Assembly: GCA_949893755.1 (NCBI GenBank)
Contig: CATLCV010000011.1
Span: 1-53,071, forward strand
Reading direction: 5' to 3'
Length of the DNA: 53,071 bases
DNA from: an uncultured Lachnospiraceae bacterium
GTDB lineage: Bacteria > Bacillota > Clostridia > Lachnospirales > Lachnospiraceae
Shown in pieces: positions 23,976 to 33,401 of the stretch. The translations under genes and the position numbers were made by a program. Under the pieces are notes generated by a model that worked only from the letters and a program-made list of their open reading frames with translations, was not told the origin of the DNA and ran no database searches. Each line of letters begins with the position of its first letter. Position 1 is the first letter of the stretch.

Positions 23976-25807
23976 CACAATTCTCCAATATTGTGACATT
24001 CACAATATTTTTTATAATTTATTTCTTCGTACACCTTCCTGTCCAGAAACGGCTTCATATCATCCAGGGAAGGCGAGATAATCCTGCCGTCAGGCAGAAC
24101 CCTGGACGCTGATTTAGGCTCGAAATTCTGGTTTGGATCGACCACTGCTTCACAGATACACGCTCCCTCCGATTCCAACATCTCTGCAAGCACCGCATCG
24201 CAGTCCGCCTCATGTTCTGTCCTGAAATATTTTATCCCAAATGCATCCGCCAGCTTCTGAAAATCCGGAAAACAGATACCGCTTTCCGGATCGATCCCAA
24301 TCAACGGCGGTTCAAAAAGATTTGTCTGAGTCTGCCTGATAGATAAATATCCATTGTTATTGAGAACAATCAGCTTCAGGTTCAGGCTGTTGTAGGAAAC
24401 TGTAGCCAATTCCTGAAGGTTCATCATAACGCTCCCGTCCCCGTCAATGCATATGGTTCTTCGGCTGTTGTCTGACACTGCCGCTCCGATCGCCGCCGGG
24501 AAGCCGTAACCCATGGCCGCACAGCCGGAGTTGGTAAACAGTCTCTGCCCCTGTTTGATCCTGGCTGCCTGGAATGTGATGACACAGGCACTGCCATTCC
24601 CGCATATAATCCGGTCATCAGACCTGAGATGCGCGAACAGCTTCTCAATAAATACATAAGGGTTGACCGGGACATTACCGGTATTATGGTATTCCGGCAA
24701 TACAGAGGGAAAGCGTTCCAACAGTCCCCGGCACCATTTTGTCCATTTCTTATGTTCCGAAGCCGGTTCATATTTCTGCAAGAGCATAAGGTCCAGAAAT
24801 TGTCCTACGTCCGCATGGACCGGCAGATCCGGACGCAGAGTCGGCTTCATAAGTTCTCTTGCGTCAACATCCACTACCACCTGAAATGCATTCCGTGCAA
24901 AATCGTGATGGTTATATCCGATCATTCGAATATTCATCCGGCATCCCAGGCTGATGAGCAGATCACAATTCTGCACGGCAAAATTACCCGCCCTTGTCCC
25001 TACAGTCCCCGGCATCCCTGCAAAATATGGATTATCACAGCCTACCGTATCATTTGCGTTCCATGCAGTCACTACGGGAATCTGATATTTTTCCAAAAAG
25101 GCAAGCAGCTTTTCCCTGCTCCCGCTTAGATTGATTCCTGTACCGGCCAGAACAAGGGGTGCTTTTGCTTCTTTAAGCTTCTGGAGAAGGATCTCAATTA
25201 CAGACTGTTTTACCTCCGGAACATCCCAGGGTACTTCCTGTTCCGGCTGGAAATGTACCAGTTCATCTGTCTCAACCACTGCCCCCTGCACATCAAGAGG
25301 CACATCGAGCCACACAGGGCCTCCCCTCGCATGTCCTGCAAGAAACAGAGCTTTTTCCAGATGATATGCAATTTCAACGGGGTTGGTAACCATTACCGCA
25401 TATTTCGTCATATTCCCCACTGAGTCCACGATATTGAACTCCTGATCACCCAATTGCCGAAGGTTCAGTTCCGGACAAGCCCACATCGTTGTCTCCCTTT
25501 TTACCTGCCCGGAAATCACAAACATCGGAACCGAATCCAGCCATCCCCCTAGCACTCCGGTCATCGCATTTGTACCTCCAGGACCGCTGGTTACACAAAC
25601 CGCCGCCAATCTGCCGGTCAATCTGGTATACCCTTCCGCTGCAACAGCGCAGGCCTGCTCATGATGATGGAACGTGCAGCAGAGCCCTTCCTGATGTCCG
25701 ATCGCATCATTTAGATGCATAGCTCCGCCTCCTGTTACCATAAAGCAATCCCTGATTCCATTTTTCACCAAAAACTCGGATATATATTTTGAGACTTTTA
25801 TTTTCAT
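23975..25807 (-). CDS. TPP-dependent carboligase, acetolactate synthase-like (YerE-type candidate)
   Basis: This 610-residue protein has the three-domain acetohydroxyacid synthase fold. The N-terminal PYR domain carries the catalytic glutamate in HHHEQACAVAAEGYTR (Glu about residue 50). The C-terminal PP domain carries the TPP/Mg motif GDGSVMMNLQEL to NNNGY (about 453-490). In Yersinia the related enzyme YerE uses pyruvate to add an acetyl branch to CDP-3,6-dideoxy-4-ketoglucose on the way to yersiniose. The presence of RfbF, RfbG and RfbH in the same operon makes that the best analogy. An aldolase directly upstream (15 bases) may supply the 2-oxo-acid donor. A housekeeping acetolactate synthase is less likely because no small subunit gene is nearby. 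Confidence 0.85.
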   Translation of the reverse strand: MKIKVSKYISEFLVKNGIRDCFMVTGGGAMHLNDAIGHQEGLCCTFHHHEQACAVAAEGYTRLTGRLAAVCVTSGPGGTNAMTGVLGGWLDSVPMFVISGQVKRETTMWACPELNLRQLGDQEFNIVDSVGNMTKYAVMVTNPVEIAYHLEKALFLAGHARGGPVWLDVPLDVQGAVVETDELVHFQPEQEVPWDVPEVKQSVIEILLQKLKEAKAPLVLAGTGINLSGSREKLLAFLEKYQIPVVTAWNANDTVGCDNPYFAGMPGTVGTRAGNFAVQNCDLLISLGCRMNIRMIGYNHHDFARNAFQVVVDVDARELMKPTLRPDLPVHADVGQFLDLMLLQKYEPASEHKKWTKWCRGLLERFPSVLPEYHNTGNVPVNPYVFIEKLFAHLRSDDRIICGNGSACVITFQAARIKQGQRLFTNSGCAAMGYGFPAAIGAAVSDNSRRTICIDGDGSVMMNLQELATVSYNSLNLKLIVLNNNGYLSIRQTQTNLFEPPLIGIDPESGICFPDFQKLADAFGIKYFRTEHEADCDAVLAEMLESEGACICEAVVDPNQNFEPKSASRVLPDGRIISPSLDDMKPFLDRKVYEEINYKKYCECHNIGEL

Positions 25808-25821
25808 AAATGTTTCTCCTG

Positions 25822-27480
25822 TTAAAATGATGCTAATTGAATGTCCATCTCATCCAGATAATGGGAATACGTAATAAATTCTACCTGCAATCCGCCGCTC
25901 ATACTTTCAAGGATTTCTTTTATGTGGGAGTTCAAATTGTATGCTTCGTCCTTTACAAATGCATACTCCATTGTCGGCTTAAAATAGTTATCCTCATTTG
26001 ACGAATATCCGTCAAATCCTGCACACCAGACTTTTTTCAGGCCGCAGGATTTCAGGATCTTTAAAAGCATAAGGAAAGAATTGTCCTTGATCCTCTGATC
26101 GTGCTCCAGAAGCGGTTCTCTGGAAACCACGTAATCGAACGGCCTGCCTTTTGCGCTGACATTAGAGGTCGCTATGAGCCGTACATCCTGGTTTTTTATT
26201 TCCAAAAGATCCTCTGCCATCTCCAGATACCGCTTGCTCTTGGTAAGGAACACATAGTGGACCTTCATCGCCCCCGGTATGTAATTGATCGATATGATAA
26301 CAGGATCCTGGCATCGGATAAATTCACTGACGCGTTCACTTTGCAGCTGAATATTTTTTCCCGGACCAATCAGCAGCACCTTCTGATCCTTCAAATTATT
26401 TTCCAGGCGTGAAAGCACTGCCCCGTCATCATAAAATTCATTTTCGAAGGACCGGTAAATCTCCTCTCCTGCATTTCTGTCATAAAGAAGCTTTTTTTCC
26501 TCAGGTTCAATTTTTCCCAAAATGTCATTTACCGCTGATACGGAAAGGTTCTCCTTGTCCTGAAACTGCTTGACATAATTGGGATGGCATCGGTTGAGCG
26601 CGCTGAGGTAAAAATATGTTTTATAGCCCCACGGAGACTTGATATAAAAATGCATGATGCTTTCCTCAATGGCCTCCAGCATGGGATTGATCTTGTATGA
26701 TCTGTTATGCTTTTCGTTCAAATACATGGCGATCAATTCAAGCGGTGCATTTCCGGCGCTTTTTCCCATTCCGAATAAAGTCCCGTCAACAAGGATATTC
26801 CGCTCCTTTAAAACCGCATTCTCTGATTCGTCCTCGGGCACATATTCCACCATGGACATCACATTTGCAAATCCCAGCTGAAAATTATTATGTGCATGGT
26901 AACCAATGCAGACAGATCCATCTACATGCCTGTTCAGTATGGAAAAATAGTGTCTGAGTTTTTCCGGATCCAGAAGCCCATAGGTATCTACCAGGGAAAC
27001 CGCATAGGGCCTGACATCATTGACCAGACCGATCAGTTCCATCAGTTCTGCATCGGAATAGCTTGTGATCGAAACAAGCTGCGCAAATACGATATAGCCC
27101 AATTTTTTCAAATCCGCACAGAATCCAAGGGCCTCATGCATAATGTGTTTTTTAAATATGACACGGATCCCATCAAGAAATGTCTCATTGGCTGGCCGGA
27201 TATGTTGGAGTCCGCATGTTCCATAGTCGATCATCCCAAGCGCCAGTGCCCGGCCTTTCTCCATACGGCCGTAGATCCGTTCCGCAGACAGCGTATCCGG
27301 CATAATGCTCCTGTTCATGTCAAAGGGTCTTCTTTCATCAAGAAAGCCGATCTCGATAAATTCCACTTCCGTATCTACTAATCTCTGAAAGATACTGCAA
27401 AGATGGTCATGGCCGAATTCCCAGTCATTGACATATCCGCCGTCTCTTAATGTACAGTCTAATAATTTGATGTTTTGCAT
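25822..27480 (-). CDS. HMGL-type aldolase fused to a C-terminal Rossmann-like domain
   Basis: This 552-residue protein begins with a DRE-TIM metallolyase domain (about 1-300): LLDCTLRDGGYVNDW near residues 6-20 and a metal-binding GYHAHNNFQLG segment near 200. It resembles 4-hydroxy-2-oxovalerate aldolases. A separate C-terminal region (about 350-552) starts with KVLLIGPGKNIQ and looks like a Rossmann fold, which ordinary aldolases of 340 residues lack. It lies directly before the TPP enzyme. It could produce or consume a 2-oxo acid used for branching the CDP-sugar (inference). The start at 27480 has GAGGGA just upstream, with a longer reading from 27492 possible. Confidence 0.8.
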   Translation of the reverse strand: MQNIKLLDCTLRDGGYVNDWEFGHDHLCSIFQRLVDTEVEFIEIGFLDERRPFDMNRSIMPDTLSAERIYGRMEKGRALALGMIDYGTCGLQHIRPANETFLDGIRVIFKKHIMHEALGFCADLKKLGYIVFAQLVSITSYSDAELMELIGLVNDVRPYAVSLVDTYGLLDPEKLRHYFSILNRHVDGSVCIGYHAHNNFQLGFANVMSMVEYVPEDESENAVLKERNILVDGTLFGMGKSAGNAPLELIAMYLNEKHNRSYKINPMLEAIEESIMHFYIKSPWGYKTYFYLSALNRCHPNYVKQFQDKENLSVSAVNDILGKIEPEEKKLLYDRNAGEEIYRSFENEFYDDGAVLSRLENNLKDQKVLLIGPGKNIQLQSERVSEFIRCQDPVIISINYIPGAMKVHYVFLTKSKRYLEMAEDLLEIKNQDVRLIATSNVSAKGRPFDYVVSREPLLEHDQRIKDNSFLMLLKILKSCGLKKVWCAGFDGYSSNEDNYFKPTMEYAFVKDEAYNLNSHIKEILESMSGGLQVEFITYSHYLDEMDIQLASF

Positions 27481-27522
27481 ATCATCCCTCATTCAATGCT
27501 ATTGCGCCAGATCAGATACGTC

Positions 27523-28305
27523 CTAATTGTCTTCCCAGACCTTCCAGGGCGTCCTGCCTGACATCCACATGGCGTCCAGCTTGTCCTTCTCCCGCTTTGT
27601 GTCCATACATTGCCAAAATCCATCATGATAAAAGCTTTTCAATTCCCCATCCTTCGCAAGCTCCTTCATCGGACCTTGCTCAAATATGGTACTGTCATCC
27701 TGAAGATACTCAAATATCTCCGGATTACAAACCATAAATCCGCCGTTAACCATAGAGCCATCCGTATCTTCCTTCTCCCGGAAGGCCAGGACCGTATTGC
27801 TCTTATCTATATTCAGCACGCCCTTTTGCTGTGCCAAGCTGACTGCGGTCAGAGTAACGCACTTCCCATGGCTGTAATGATAGTCCAGCAGTGCGTTCAG
27901 GTTTACATCAGACACGGCATCTCCATAGGTGAGAAAAAAAGTTTCGTTCTTTATGTACTTTTGGACCCTTTTGATCCGTCCCCCTGTCATGGTGTTCAGT
28001 CCGGTATCCACAACCGTCACCTTCCACTGCTCTGCATGCTGGTCATGCACCACGATCTTGTTCCCCTGTGTAAAGTCAAAAGTAATATCCGAAGTATGCA
28101 GAAAATAATCCGAAAACCATTCCTTGATCACATGCTGTTTATAGCCGGCGCAAATCACAAAATCTTTTACACCATAATGGGAGTACAGCTTCATGATATG
28201 CCACAGGATGGGCATTTCCCCAATCTCGATCATCGGCTTGGGCCGCAAATAAGATTCTTCTGAAATGCGGGTTCCATACCCGCCTGCCAATATCACTGCT
28301 TTCAT
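27523..28305 (-). CDS. rfbF: Glucose-1-phosphate cytidylyltransferase RfbF
   Basis: This 260-residue protein starts MKAVILAGGYGTRISEESYL and continues with PKPMIEIGEMPILWHIMKLY, the typical RfbF/AscA sequence. Later blocks GVKDFVICAGYKQHVIKEWF, TYGDAVSDVNL and a GFWQCMDTKREKD C-terminal segment also fit. It makes CDP-glucose from CTP and glucose 1-phosphate, the first step of all CDP-3,6-dideoxyhexose pathways. The start at 28305 has GGAG 7 bases upstream. Confidence 0.95.
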   Translation of the reverse strand: MKAVILAGGYGTRISEESYLRPKPMIEIGEMPILWHIMKLYSHYGVKDFVICAGYKQHVIKEWFSDYFLHTSDITFDFTQGNKIVVHDQHAEQWKVTVVDTGLNTMTGGRIKRVQKYIKNETFFLTYGDAVSDVNLNALLDYHYSHGKCVTLTAVSLAQQKGVLNIDKSNTVLAFREKEDTDGSMVNGGFMVCNPEIFEYLQDDSTIFEQGPMKELAKDGELKSFYHDGFWQCMDTKREKDKLDAMWMSGRTPWKVWEDN

Positions 28306-28344
28306 CACAATTCTCCTCATCTGCCTGAAAAACTCTGATTTGTG

Positions 28345-29634
28345 CTACAATGTGTCCTCATACCTATACACATAAAAAATATCGTAACGATCCAATCCTT
28401 GTTTTTCCTTCATCACCTGAACCGTATTTACCTTATTAAGCGCCATAATGATTCCAACCTCCGAATTCGAATCCGGATGCGGCAGCTCTTTGTATTCGAT
28501 CACAGGAAGACCTTGAAAGCTCTGCTTCTCTCCGGAGCGGTCAGATACTACATATCCACACGGCTTTATTTGTAATTGTTCTAACAAGGTCGAAATCTTT
28601 TTCGCTATAAATCCACATCCGTATACAAAAATTTTGTTATGATCTGCACAAAATTTCCGTATCCGCTTACTCATAAATTTATATTTCAGACCCGGATGCT
28701 TCAACAGCGCGGCCAGATTCACCGGCATAACAGCAAGCACCCATAATATCACGCCCGGCACATTAGTCAGATGTTTCCATTCTTTCCTGTACTTGTGAAA
28801 GACATCCATATCGTATATATTTTCATTCCGAAGTTTTACAAAATTTTCCCATGCAAGGATGCCCGTATTTACACCAAGCTTTTTTATAACCTCTTCTTTG
28901 TATCGATACCGTTCAGGAAGCGCATGGATCATCTCAGGCCAATTATCACACCAGATAGCAAATACATCCCTCTTCCATAAAGATTCCTTTCGGTAAGGCG
29001 ATACTCTTATATGTTCAGAAGTAATCGGTATGTGAACAGCTCTGGCTTCCGGTACTTTCGCCAGCTGCTCAAAATACAGTGCCACATGTGAATGGGCAAT
29101 TTTTCCAGGAACTGTATATTTCTCATACAATTTTTCCCAGTCCATATCAGCAAATGCCGACAATCGGATGACTGTTGCCATATAGGAACTCATATGCCAC
29201 GCACAGTCCTGAAAGAATATATTGATATCTTTGTACCTTTTCTCCCCTATGTGTTCTACATCCCGGTAGTTCAAAACACAGATATCAAATCCCTCCCGGC
29301 AATGTTCCAGCACACATTCCATTCCCTGCCTTGTCAGCTGTATATAATCAGGGCACAGCCAAAGGTATGCATATCTGTTCATTCCAATGATCTCCTGATA
29401 TGCCCCCAGGACTTTCAGGTTGGAATGTGTATCAGCCGGAAGATGGCTGTAATAAATGTTTTTATAATCCGCCTGGTACTCTGATACGATCGACTCCGTT
29501 TCGTTGTCCGGGCTGGAATCATAAATATACACATCGATTCCGGATTCGTTATACATCCCAATGCACCGGATGAACATCTCCCGGATCATCTCGGGCTGGT
29601 TGTAGGTTGGAATACATATTGCTAACTGCCTCAT
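28345..29634 (-). CDS. GT2-like glycosyltransferase with C-terminal YGaG domain
   Basis: This 429-residue protein starts with a GT-A fold (LAICIPTYNQPEMIREMF; later YLWLCPDY in the place of the DXD region). An unknown middle part follows, then a C-terminal accessory Rossmann-like domain (about 333-429: KIFVYGCGFIAKKISTLLEQ, then CGYVVSDRSG and GLPVIEY). The protein at 30952-32214 has the same architecture and clear similarity, so the two are paralogues. It lies 5 bases after the GT9-like gene. The acceptor and sugar are unknown; flagellin or a flagellin-linked sugar is the likely target. Confidence 0.8.
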   Translation of the reverse strand: MRQLAICIPTYNQPEMIREMFIRCIGMYNESGIDVYIYDSSPDNETESIVSEYQADYKNIYYSHLPADTHSNLKVLGAYQEIIGMNRYAYLWLCPDYIQLTRQGMECVLEHCREGFDICVLNYRDVEHIGEKRYKDINIFFQDCAWHMSSYMATVIRLSAFADMDWEKLYEKYTVPGKIAHSHVALYFEQLAKVPEARAVHIPITSEHIRVSPYRKESLWKRDVFAIWCDNWPEMIHALPERYRYKEEVIKKLGVNTGILAWENFVKLRNENIYDMDVFHKYRKEWKHLTNVPGVILWVLAVMPVNLAALLKHPGLKYKFMSKRIRKFCADHNKIFVYGCGFIAKKISTLLEQLQIKPCGYVVSDRSGEKQSFQGLPVIEYKELPHPDSNSEVGIIMALNKVNTVQVMKEKQGLDRYDIFYVYRYEDTL

Positions 29635-29638
29635 TCCA

Positions 29639-30904
29639 TTATCCCCCTACGATTCCCATGATTTCATCAATCCTATTGCCATAACAGCAATTGGTATGAC
29701 CGTAACAGTTGATGTTGTATATCCCGTCCCTGGTAAAGACGTCGTTCAAGTTCCATTCCCGGAACAGCTCCTCTGATGTATTAATTACAACAAGCTTTGT
29801 CTCTGTAAATCCGAGCAGATCGCACAGGCCGCTCCGCAAAGATATCACTGCAGCACAGCCCTCACAGAAGCAAGCCGTCTCTAAAAGGGATTTTGTAAGC
29901 GGTCTTGTTCCCTGGATTGCTTTCTCCTTCTCGCTTCCTATGTTGGTATATACGGAATAGCCTTTCCTTTTTAATCTCCGGGCAAGTTCTTTCCAGAAGT
30001 TCTCCTGAAGCATCTCTGCGGTTTTTGCATAAGGCATAAGGATCACTTTTCGCTCTTTGATTTTCCAATTCTCCAACGATGCAGACCTGACAGGAAGATT
30101 CATACTCTCCGGCTGTGCATCTTCCGACAGTTCCATGATCAGCCTGCGGTATCTTGGAAGGATCGCGCGGCATTTCTCTTGGTTGTATTCCGGATCATAT
30201 TCAAAGCGGAGGCTTTTCTTAAAATGTCCATATATATAGTTTTTGAGCTTCCATGTCTGCGTAAATAAGGAGTAGCGGTCAAGTATCTCTGTTATTTCAT
30301 CCGAAACCAGAACCTCATCAACTGCCGGAAATAAGGGTCCCAGCTCCCGATGGCTTTTTTTTAGAATCAGGCAAGCTCTTCGGATTGGCTGATTTATTTC
30401 CTTAAAAGCTTTCACAAACGCTGCAGTATATAAGGTATCTCCAATACTTGCCGGACAGCAGATATATAAGCTGTCCCTGTCAAACAACGTCTCTGATATC
30501 TGACAGATATATCCATTCTGTACCAACACTTTCGATGCCGATTCCTGACAGATTCTTCTGTAAAGCTGGAATAGAAATTCCGGATCATAAAAGTAAGAAA
30601 CTTTACGTCTGTCCAGTAAATGAAGGATACCCCCCGCATTTTTACTCGAAACTGCAACGATGATACCAATATCTGTGTATTCATCACTCCCTGTCACTTC
30701 ATCAATTCCTTTGATCAGGTAGCTGCCTGACATCTGCTGTTCAGGTTTACCTGTGACACAAAAGAAAGAAAATTTGATGCCTTTCTCCTCCATAAATCTG
30801 GCAACCATTTTGCCTACATCTCCGGCACCGTAAATAACGAGGCTGGAAAATTGGGAACAGTATTTGTAAAAATTATTTATAGGATTTTCTTTTTTTTGGG
30901 GCAT
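29639..30904 (-). CDS. YGaG domain fused to GT9-like glycosyltransferase (paralogue of 20731-21969)
   Basis: This 421-residue protein opens with the accessory domain (about 21-115: LVIYGAGDVGKMVARFMEEKG). A GT-B enzyme resembling ADP-heptose:LPS heptosyltransferases follows, with DSLYICCPASIGDTLYTAAF near 145-165 and the C-terminal VILMPYAKTAEMLQENFWKE and AAVISLRSGLCDLLGFT blocks. The start codon at 30904 has a weak GGAG about 12 bases upstream. It shares domain order and motifs with 20731-21969, pointing to duplication of a whole GT module inside the island. Confidence 0.78.
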   Translation of the reverse strand: MPQKKENPINNFYKYCSQFSSLVIYGAGDVGKMVARFMEEKGIKFSFFCVTGKPEQQMSGSYLIKGIDEVTGSDEYTDIGIIVAVSSKNAGGILHLLDRRKVSYFYDPEFLFQLYRRICQESASKVLVQNGYICQISETLFDRDSLYICCPASIGDTLYTAAFVKAFKEINQPIRRACLILKKSHRELGPLFPAVDEVLVSDEITEILDRYSLFTQTWKLKNYIYGHFKKSLRFEYDPEYNQEKCRAILPRYRRLIMELSEDAQPESMNLPVRSASLENWKIKERKVILMPYAKTAEMLQENFWKELARRLKRKGYSVYTNIGSEKEKAIQGTRPLTKSLLETACFCEGCAAVISLRSGLCDLLGFTETKLVVINTSEELFREWNLNDVFTRDGIYNINCYGHTNCCYGNRIDEIMGIVGG

Positions 30905-30951
30905 ATTTTTTATTTACTCCATTTGACATTCATTGTGCAGACACAACTTAT

Positions 30952-32214
30952 CTATTCTGCAAATGTAATCATTTCAATCGTTGTATTGTTATCTTGCAGC
31001 GAATGCAATGTATTCTTTACGCTGTTGACTCCACTGCTTAATACGGCAATTATTACCAGGCTTTTTTTATCCTTAAGCTGATCAGCCGCTTTAAAGACAG
31101 AATGGTTTCTAAGGACATCCGGATTTCCCTCCAGTCTTGTAACTACAAACCCTTCAAACCCAATCCGGCATTCTTCAAAAAATGAGGCGCATTCCGCCGC
31201 GTGCCTTCCTGCTCCAAATATATATACATGTCCGCCGTTTTGATTTGCTTTGGACACATCAGCTATCAGCTTCCCTGTATAAAGCTTGAATGCAAGACTT
31301 TTTGGTAAAACAGCAATCCAAAAATCGCGCATATAATCCTCGGGATATATTTTTTTTATCCATTTCCTGTATCTCAGGAAATGCCTGAAATTGTATTTAT
31401 CATCCTTCCTGTAGACCAAGAGTGAATATTTTGAAAGAAACCATTTATCCTGTGTGCGCATGACCTCTTGCTTGTTTGTATATACATCCGGTAAACTTGA
31501 GATCACTCCCCCCCAACACTCCAGGCAGATTCTCAAGGTATCCTTGCTCCAGCTGATTTCTTCCGTTCTATAAAAATCAAGGAAATCTTTTCTTTCAAAA
31601 AAAATCTGGCAGGCATTTAAATGCTCAATCTCTGCCGCACGCTCAAAATAAAATCCAATGTGCGAGTAATTAAGAGTCTTGCTTCCGCCATACTTTTTTC
31701 TCATTTTCTCCCAGTTTATACCGGTAAGAAATGTCCTGGTATTTATGACTGAGGCCCCAAAGCTATTTAATCTCCACGCGCCCTTCAGCAAAAATTCATT
31801 TATATCCACAAACCTCTTATTTGCATATCCATCCGCCTGCATATTCAGAAGATAAAAGTCCGCTCTTTTATCCAGCTCCAGCATCAAAAATCTAACTGCA
31901 TCCTCACTGCAAACCGTGTGGTCATGAATAAGCCAGATAAAATCGTATTCTGATGTAGACGCCCATTGAAATATCTGAAAAACTTTTTCATTGGGATGAA
32001 TTTCACTCTTATATTTTTTATAAAATAAATGGGAAGCACCATTTTCGATATATTTCTTAACCAGTACTTTAACATCCTGATTATCGCTGGAATCACAAAT
32101 CACCATATCGATCCCATAGCTTCTAAAAATGTCGAGTTCCGTATCAAAAACCTTACGAATGGCATCACATCTGTTATAAGTGGGAATACAGACACATAGT
32201 TTCTTTCTGCTCAT
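30952..32214 (-). CDS. GT2-like glycosyltransferase with C-terminal YGaG domain (paralogue of 28345-29634)
   Basis: This 420-residue protein starts with a GT-A fold (LCVCIPTYNRCDAIRKVFDTE, FIWLIHDHTVCSEDAV) and ends with the accessory domain (about 329-420: HVYIFGAGRHAAECASFFEE, then FEGFVVTRLEGNPD). A run of seven G (C on the plus strand, 31508-31514) lies in its coding region. It begins immediately after the stop codon of the GT32 gene (ATG at 32214, stop at 32215-32217), so the two are probably translated together. Confidence 0.78.
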   Translation of the reverse strand: MSRKKLCVCIPTYNRCDAIRKVFDTELDIFRSYGIDMVICDSSDNQDVKVLVKKYIENGASHLFYKKYKSEIHPNEKVFQIFQWASTSEYDFIWLIHDHTVCSEDAVRFLMLELDKRADFYLLNMQADGYANKRFVDINEFLLKGAWRLNSFGASVINTRTFLTGINWEKMRKKYGGSKTLNYSHIGFYFERAAEIEHLNACQIFFERKDFLDFYRTEEISWSKDTLRICLECWGGVISSLPDVYTNKQEVMRTQDKWFLSKYSLLVYRKDDKYNFRHFLRYRKWIKKIYPEDYMRDFWIAVLPKSLAFKLYTGKLIADVSKANQNGGHVYIFGAGRHAAECASFFEECRIGFEGFVVTRLEGNPDVLRNHSVFKAADQLKDKKSLVIIAVLSSGVNSVKNTLHSLQDNNTTIEMITFAE

Positions 32215-33345
32215 CTAAACAGATCTCCCCCCATCTTCTTCCGGATGGTACAGCTTCATATCCTGCTCCAGCCTGGCATTGATTCTGCGTGCCCGCTCTG
32301 TTGCCCAGGAACCGTCATAATGGTGAACTGCATAAGTCCATGGCCTTATCACTGTCCGCATGGTATACATACATTTCCCTGTCAAAACCTTTGCCGGATA
32401 AATAGTCATATCAGCTACTTTCTGGTAATCTCCATTGTTCACAAGGCCATGCTTCTGCAATACAGAAGTATTATGCACAGGACTTCCAATCAGATTCAGC
32501 CTGCCATCTCTGCCAATAAAGTCTTCCTTATCGTAATATTCCATCATCGCTTTTAAAACCGGAAGTTCCTTTACGGCACCAAATCCACTTCCCAGATTTA
32601 CATATCCCTCATCTTCAAAACCTGCAAAGCCTTTTTGATACAATAAATCATCTATATTTCTAATAAGCTCTACATCCGTATCCATATAAATTCCGCCATG
32701 GTGATATACAATATCTATCCGTGCGTAATCCGGAACAAACCCCCATATCTTTTTCCGGAAGGCATCCTCCATATATCTACATTTTGAAAGATCATAATTC
32801 GATTCATTCCACTCTATAATTTCATAATCCGGACAGTACTTGTACCAACTCTCCATATAGCGCTTATACTTGTCCGGCATTGGTTTTCCACCGAACCAGC
32901 AATAGTGAATCTTCTTAGGAATCAGCGGCTCTTTTTCAATCCGTATTTGGCTTGGAAGAGTCTTATTGATGGATCTGGATTCTTTTAATAAGGCACTGAT
33001 GTGGGAAAAGCATACAATTTCTATATTTTGGAACGCTTCATACGCGAGCAGATCATCCAACAGGGGACCATACTCTTCCAATGTAAGCAATACAAGTCTG
33101 TTTTTGGGATAATTTTTCTCTAACTTACGGCAACTAAATATTTCGAAATTTCTTCCCCATATTCGAATCTGTGTTCCCTGCTTATCCGTATTATTGTCAA
33201 GAACCAGAGACACTTTATCTTCCATCTCCGTACCGGCAAAAAAATTTTCAACATCATAGATTTTCTTACCTGCACCAAACAGAATAATTTCATCAAGACT
33301 CTGAATCCTGTTCAGAAATTCATTCCTATTATATATTTTCAGCAT
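32215..33345 (-). CDS. YGaG domain fused to GT32-type glycosyltransferase
   Basis: This 376-residue protein starts with the accessory domain (about 19-115: IILFGAGKKIYDVENFFAG). A capsular-polysaccharide glycosyltransferase of the GT32 (Gly_transf_sug) type follows, with the motifs PKKIHYCWFGGKPMPDKY and the DXD metal site in YHHGGIYMDTDVELIRN. A retaining sugar transferase acting on a cytoplasmic acceptor is expected. I place the start at 33345, where GGAG lies 9 bases upstream; a longer reading to 33387 has no ribosome binding site. Confidence 0.82.
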   Translation of the reverse strand: MLKIYNRNEFLNRIQSLDEIILFGAGKKIYDVENFFAGTEMEDKVSLVLDNNTDKQGTQIRIWGRNFEIFSCRKLEKNYPKNRLVLLTLEEYGPLLDDLLAYEAFQNIEIVCFSHISALLKESRSINKTLPSQIRIEKEPLIPKKIHYCWFGGKPMPDKYKRYMESWYKYCPDYEIIEWNESNYDLSKCRYMEDAFRKKIWGFVPDYARIDIVYHHGGIYMDTDVELIRNIDDLLYQKGFAGFEDEGYVNLGSGFGAVKELPVLKAMMEYYDKEDFIGRDGRLNLIGSPVHNTSVLQKHGLVNNGDYQKVADMTIYPAKVLTGKCMYTMRTVIRPWTYAVHHYDGSWATERARRINARLEQDMKLYHPEEDGGRSV

Positions 33346-33401
33346 ATTTTTATTCTCCAGACAAATCTCCTGAACAAAACAATTCATGTTGCAAGGTTCA
33401 T

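Noticed and set aside
23975..25807. Housekeeping acetolactate synthase for branched-chain amino acids
   Set aside because: No ilvN, ilvC or leu genes are nearby and the gene is coupled to sugar enzymes; the fold alone cannot exclude it.
31508..31514. G7 run in the GT2 gene 30952-32214 as a phase-variable tract
   Set aside because: Seven bases are at the lower limit for slippage and occur by chance in such a gene; it is kept only as a weak possibility.
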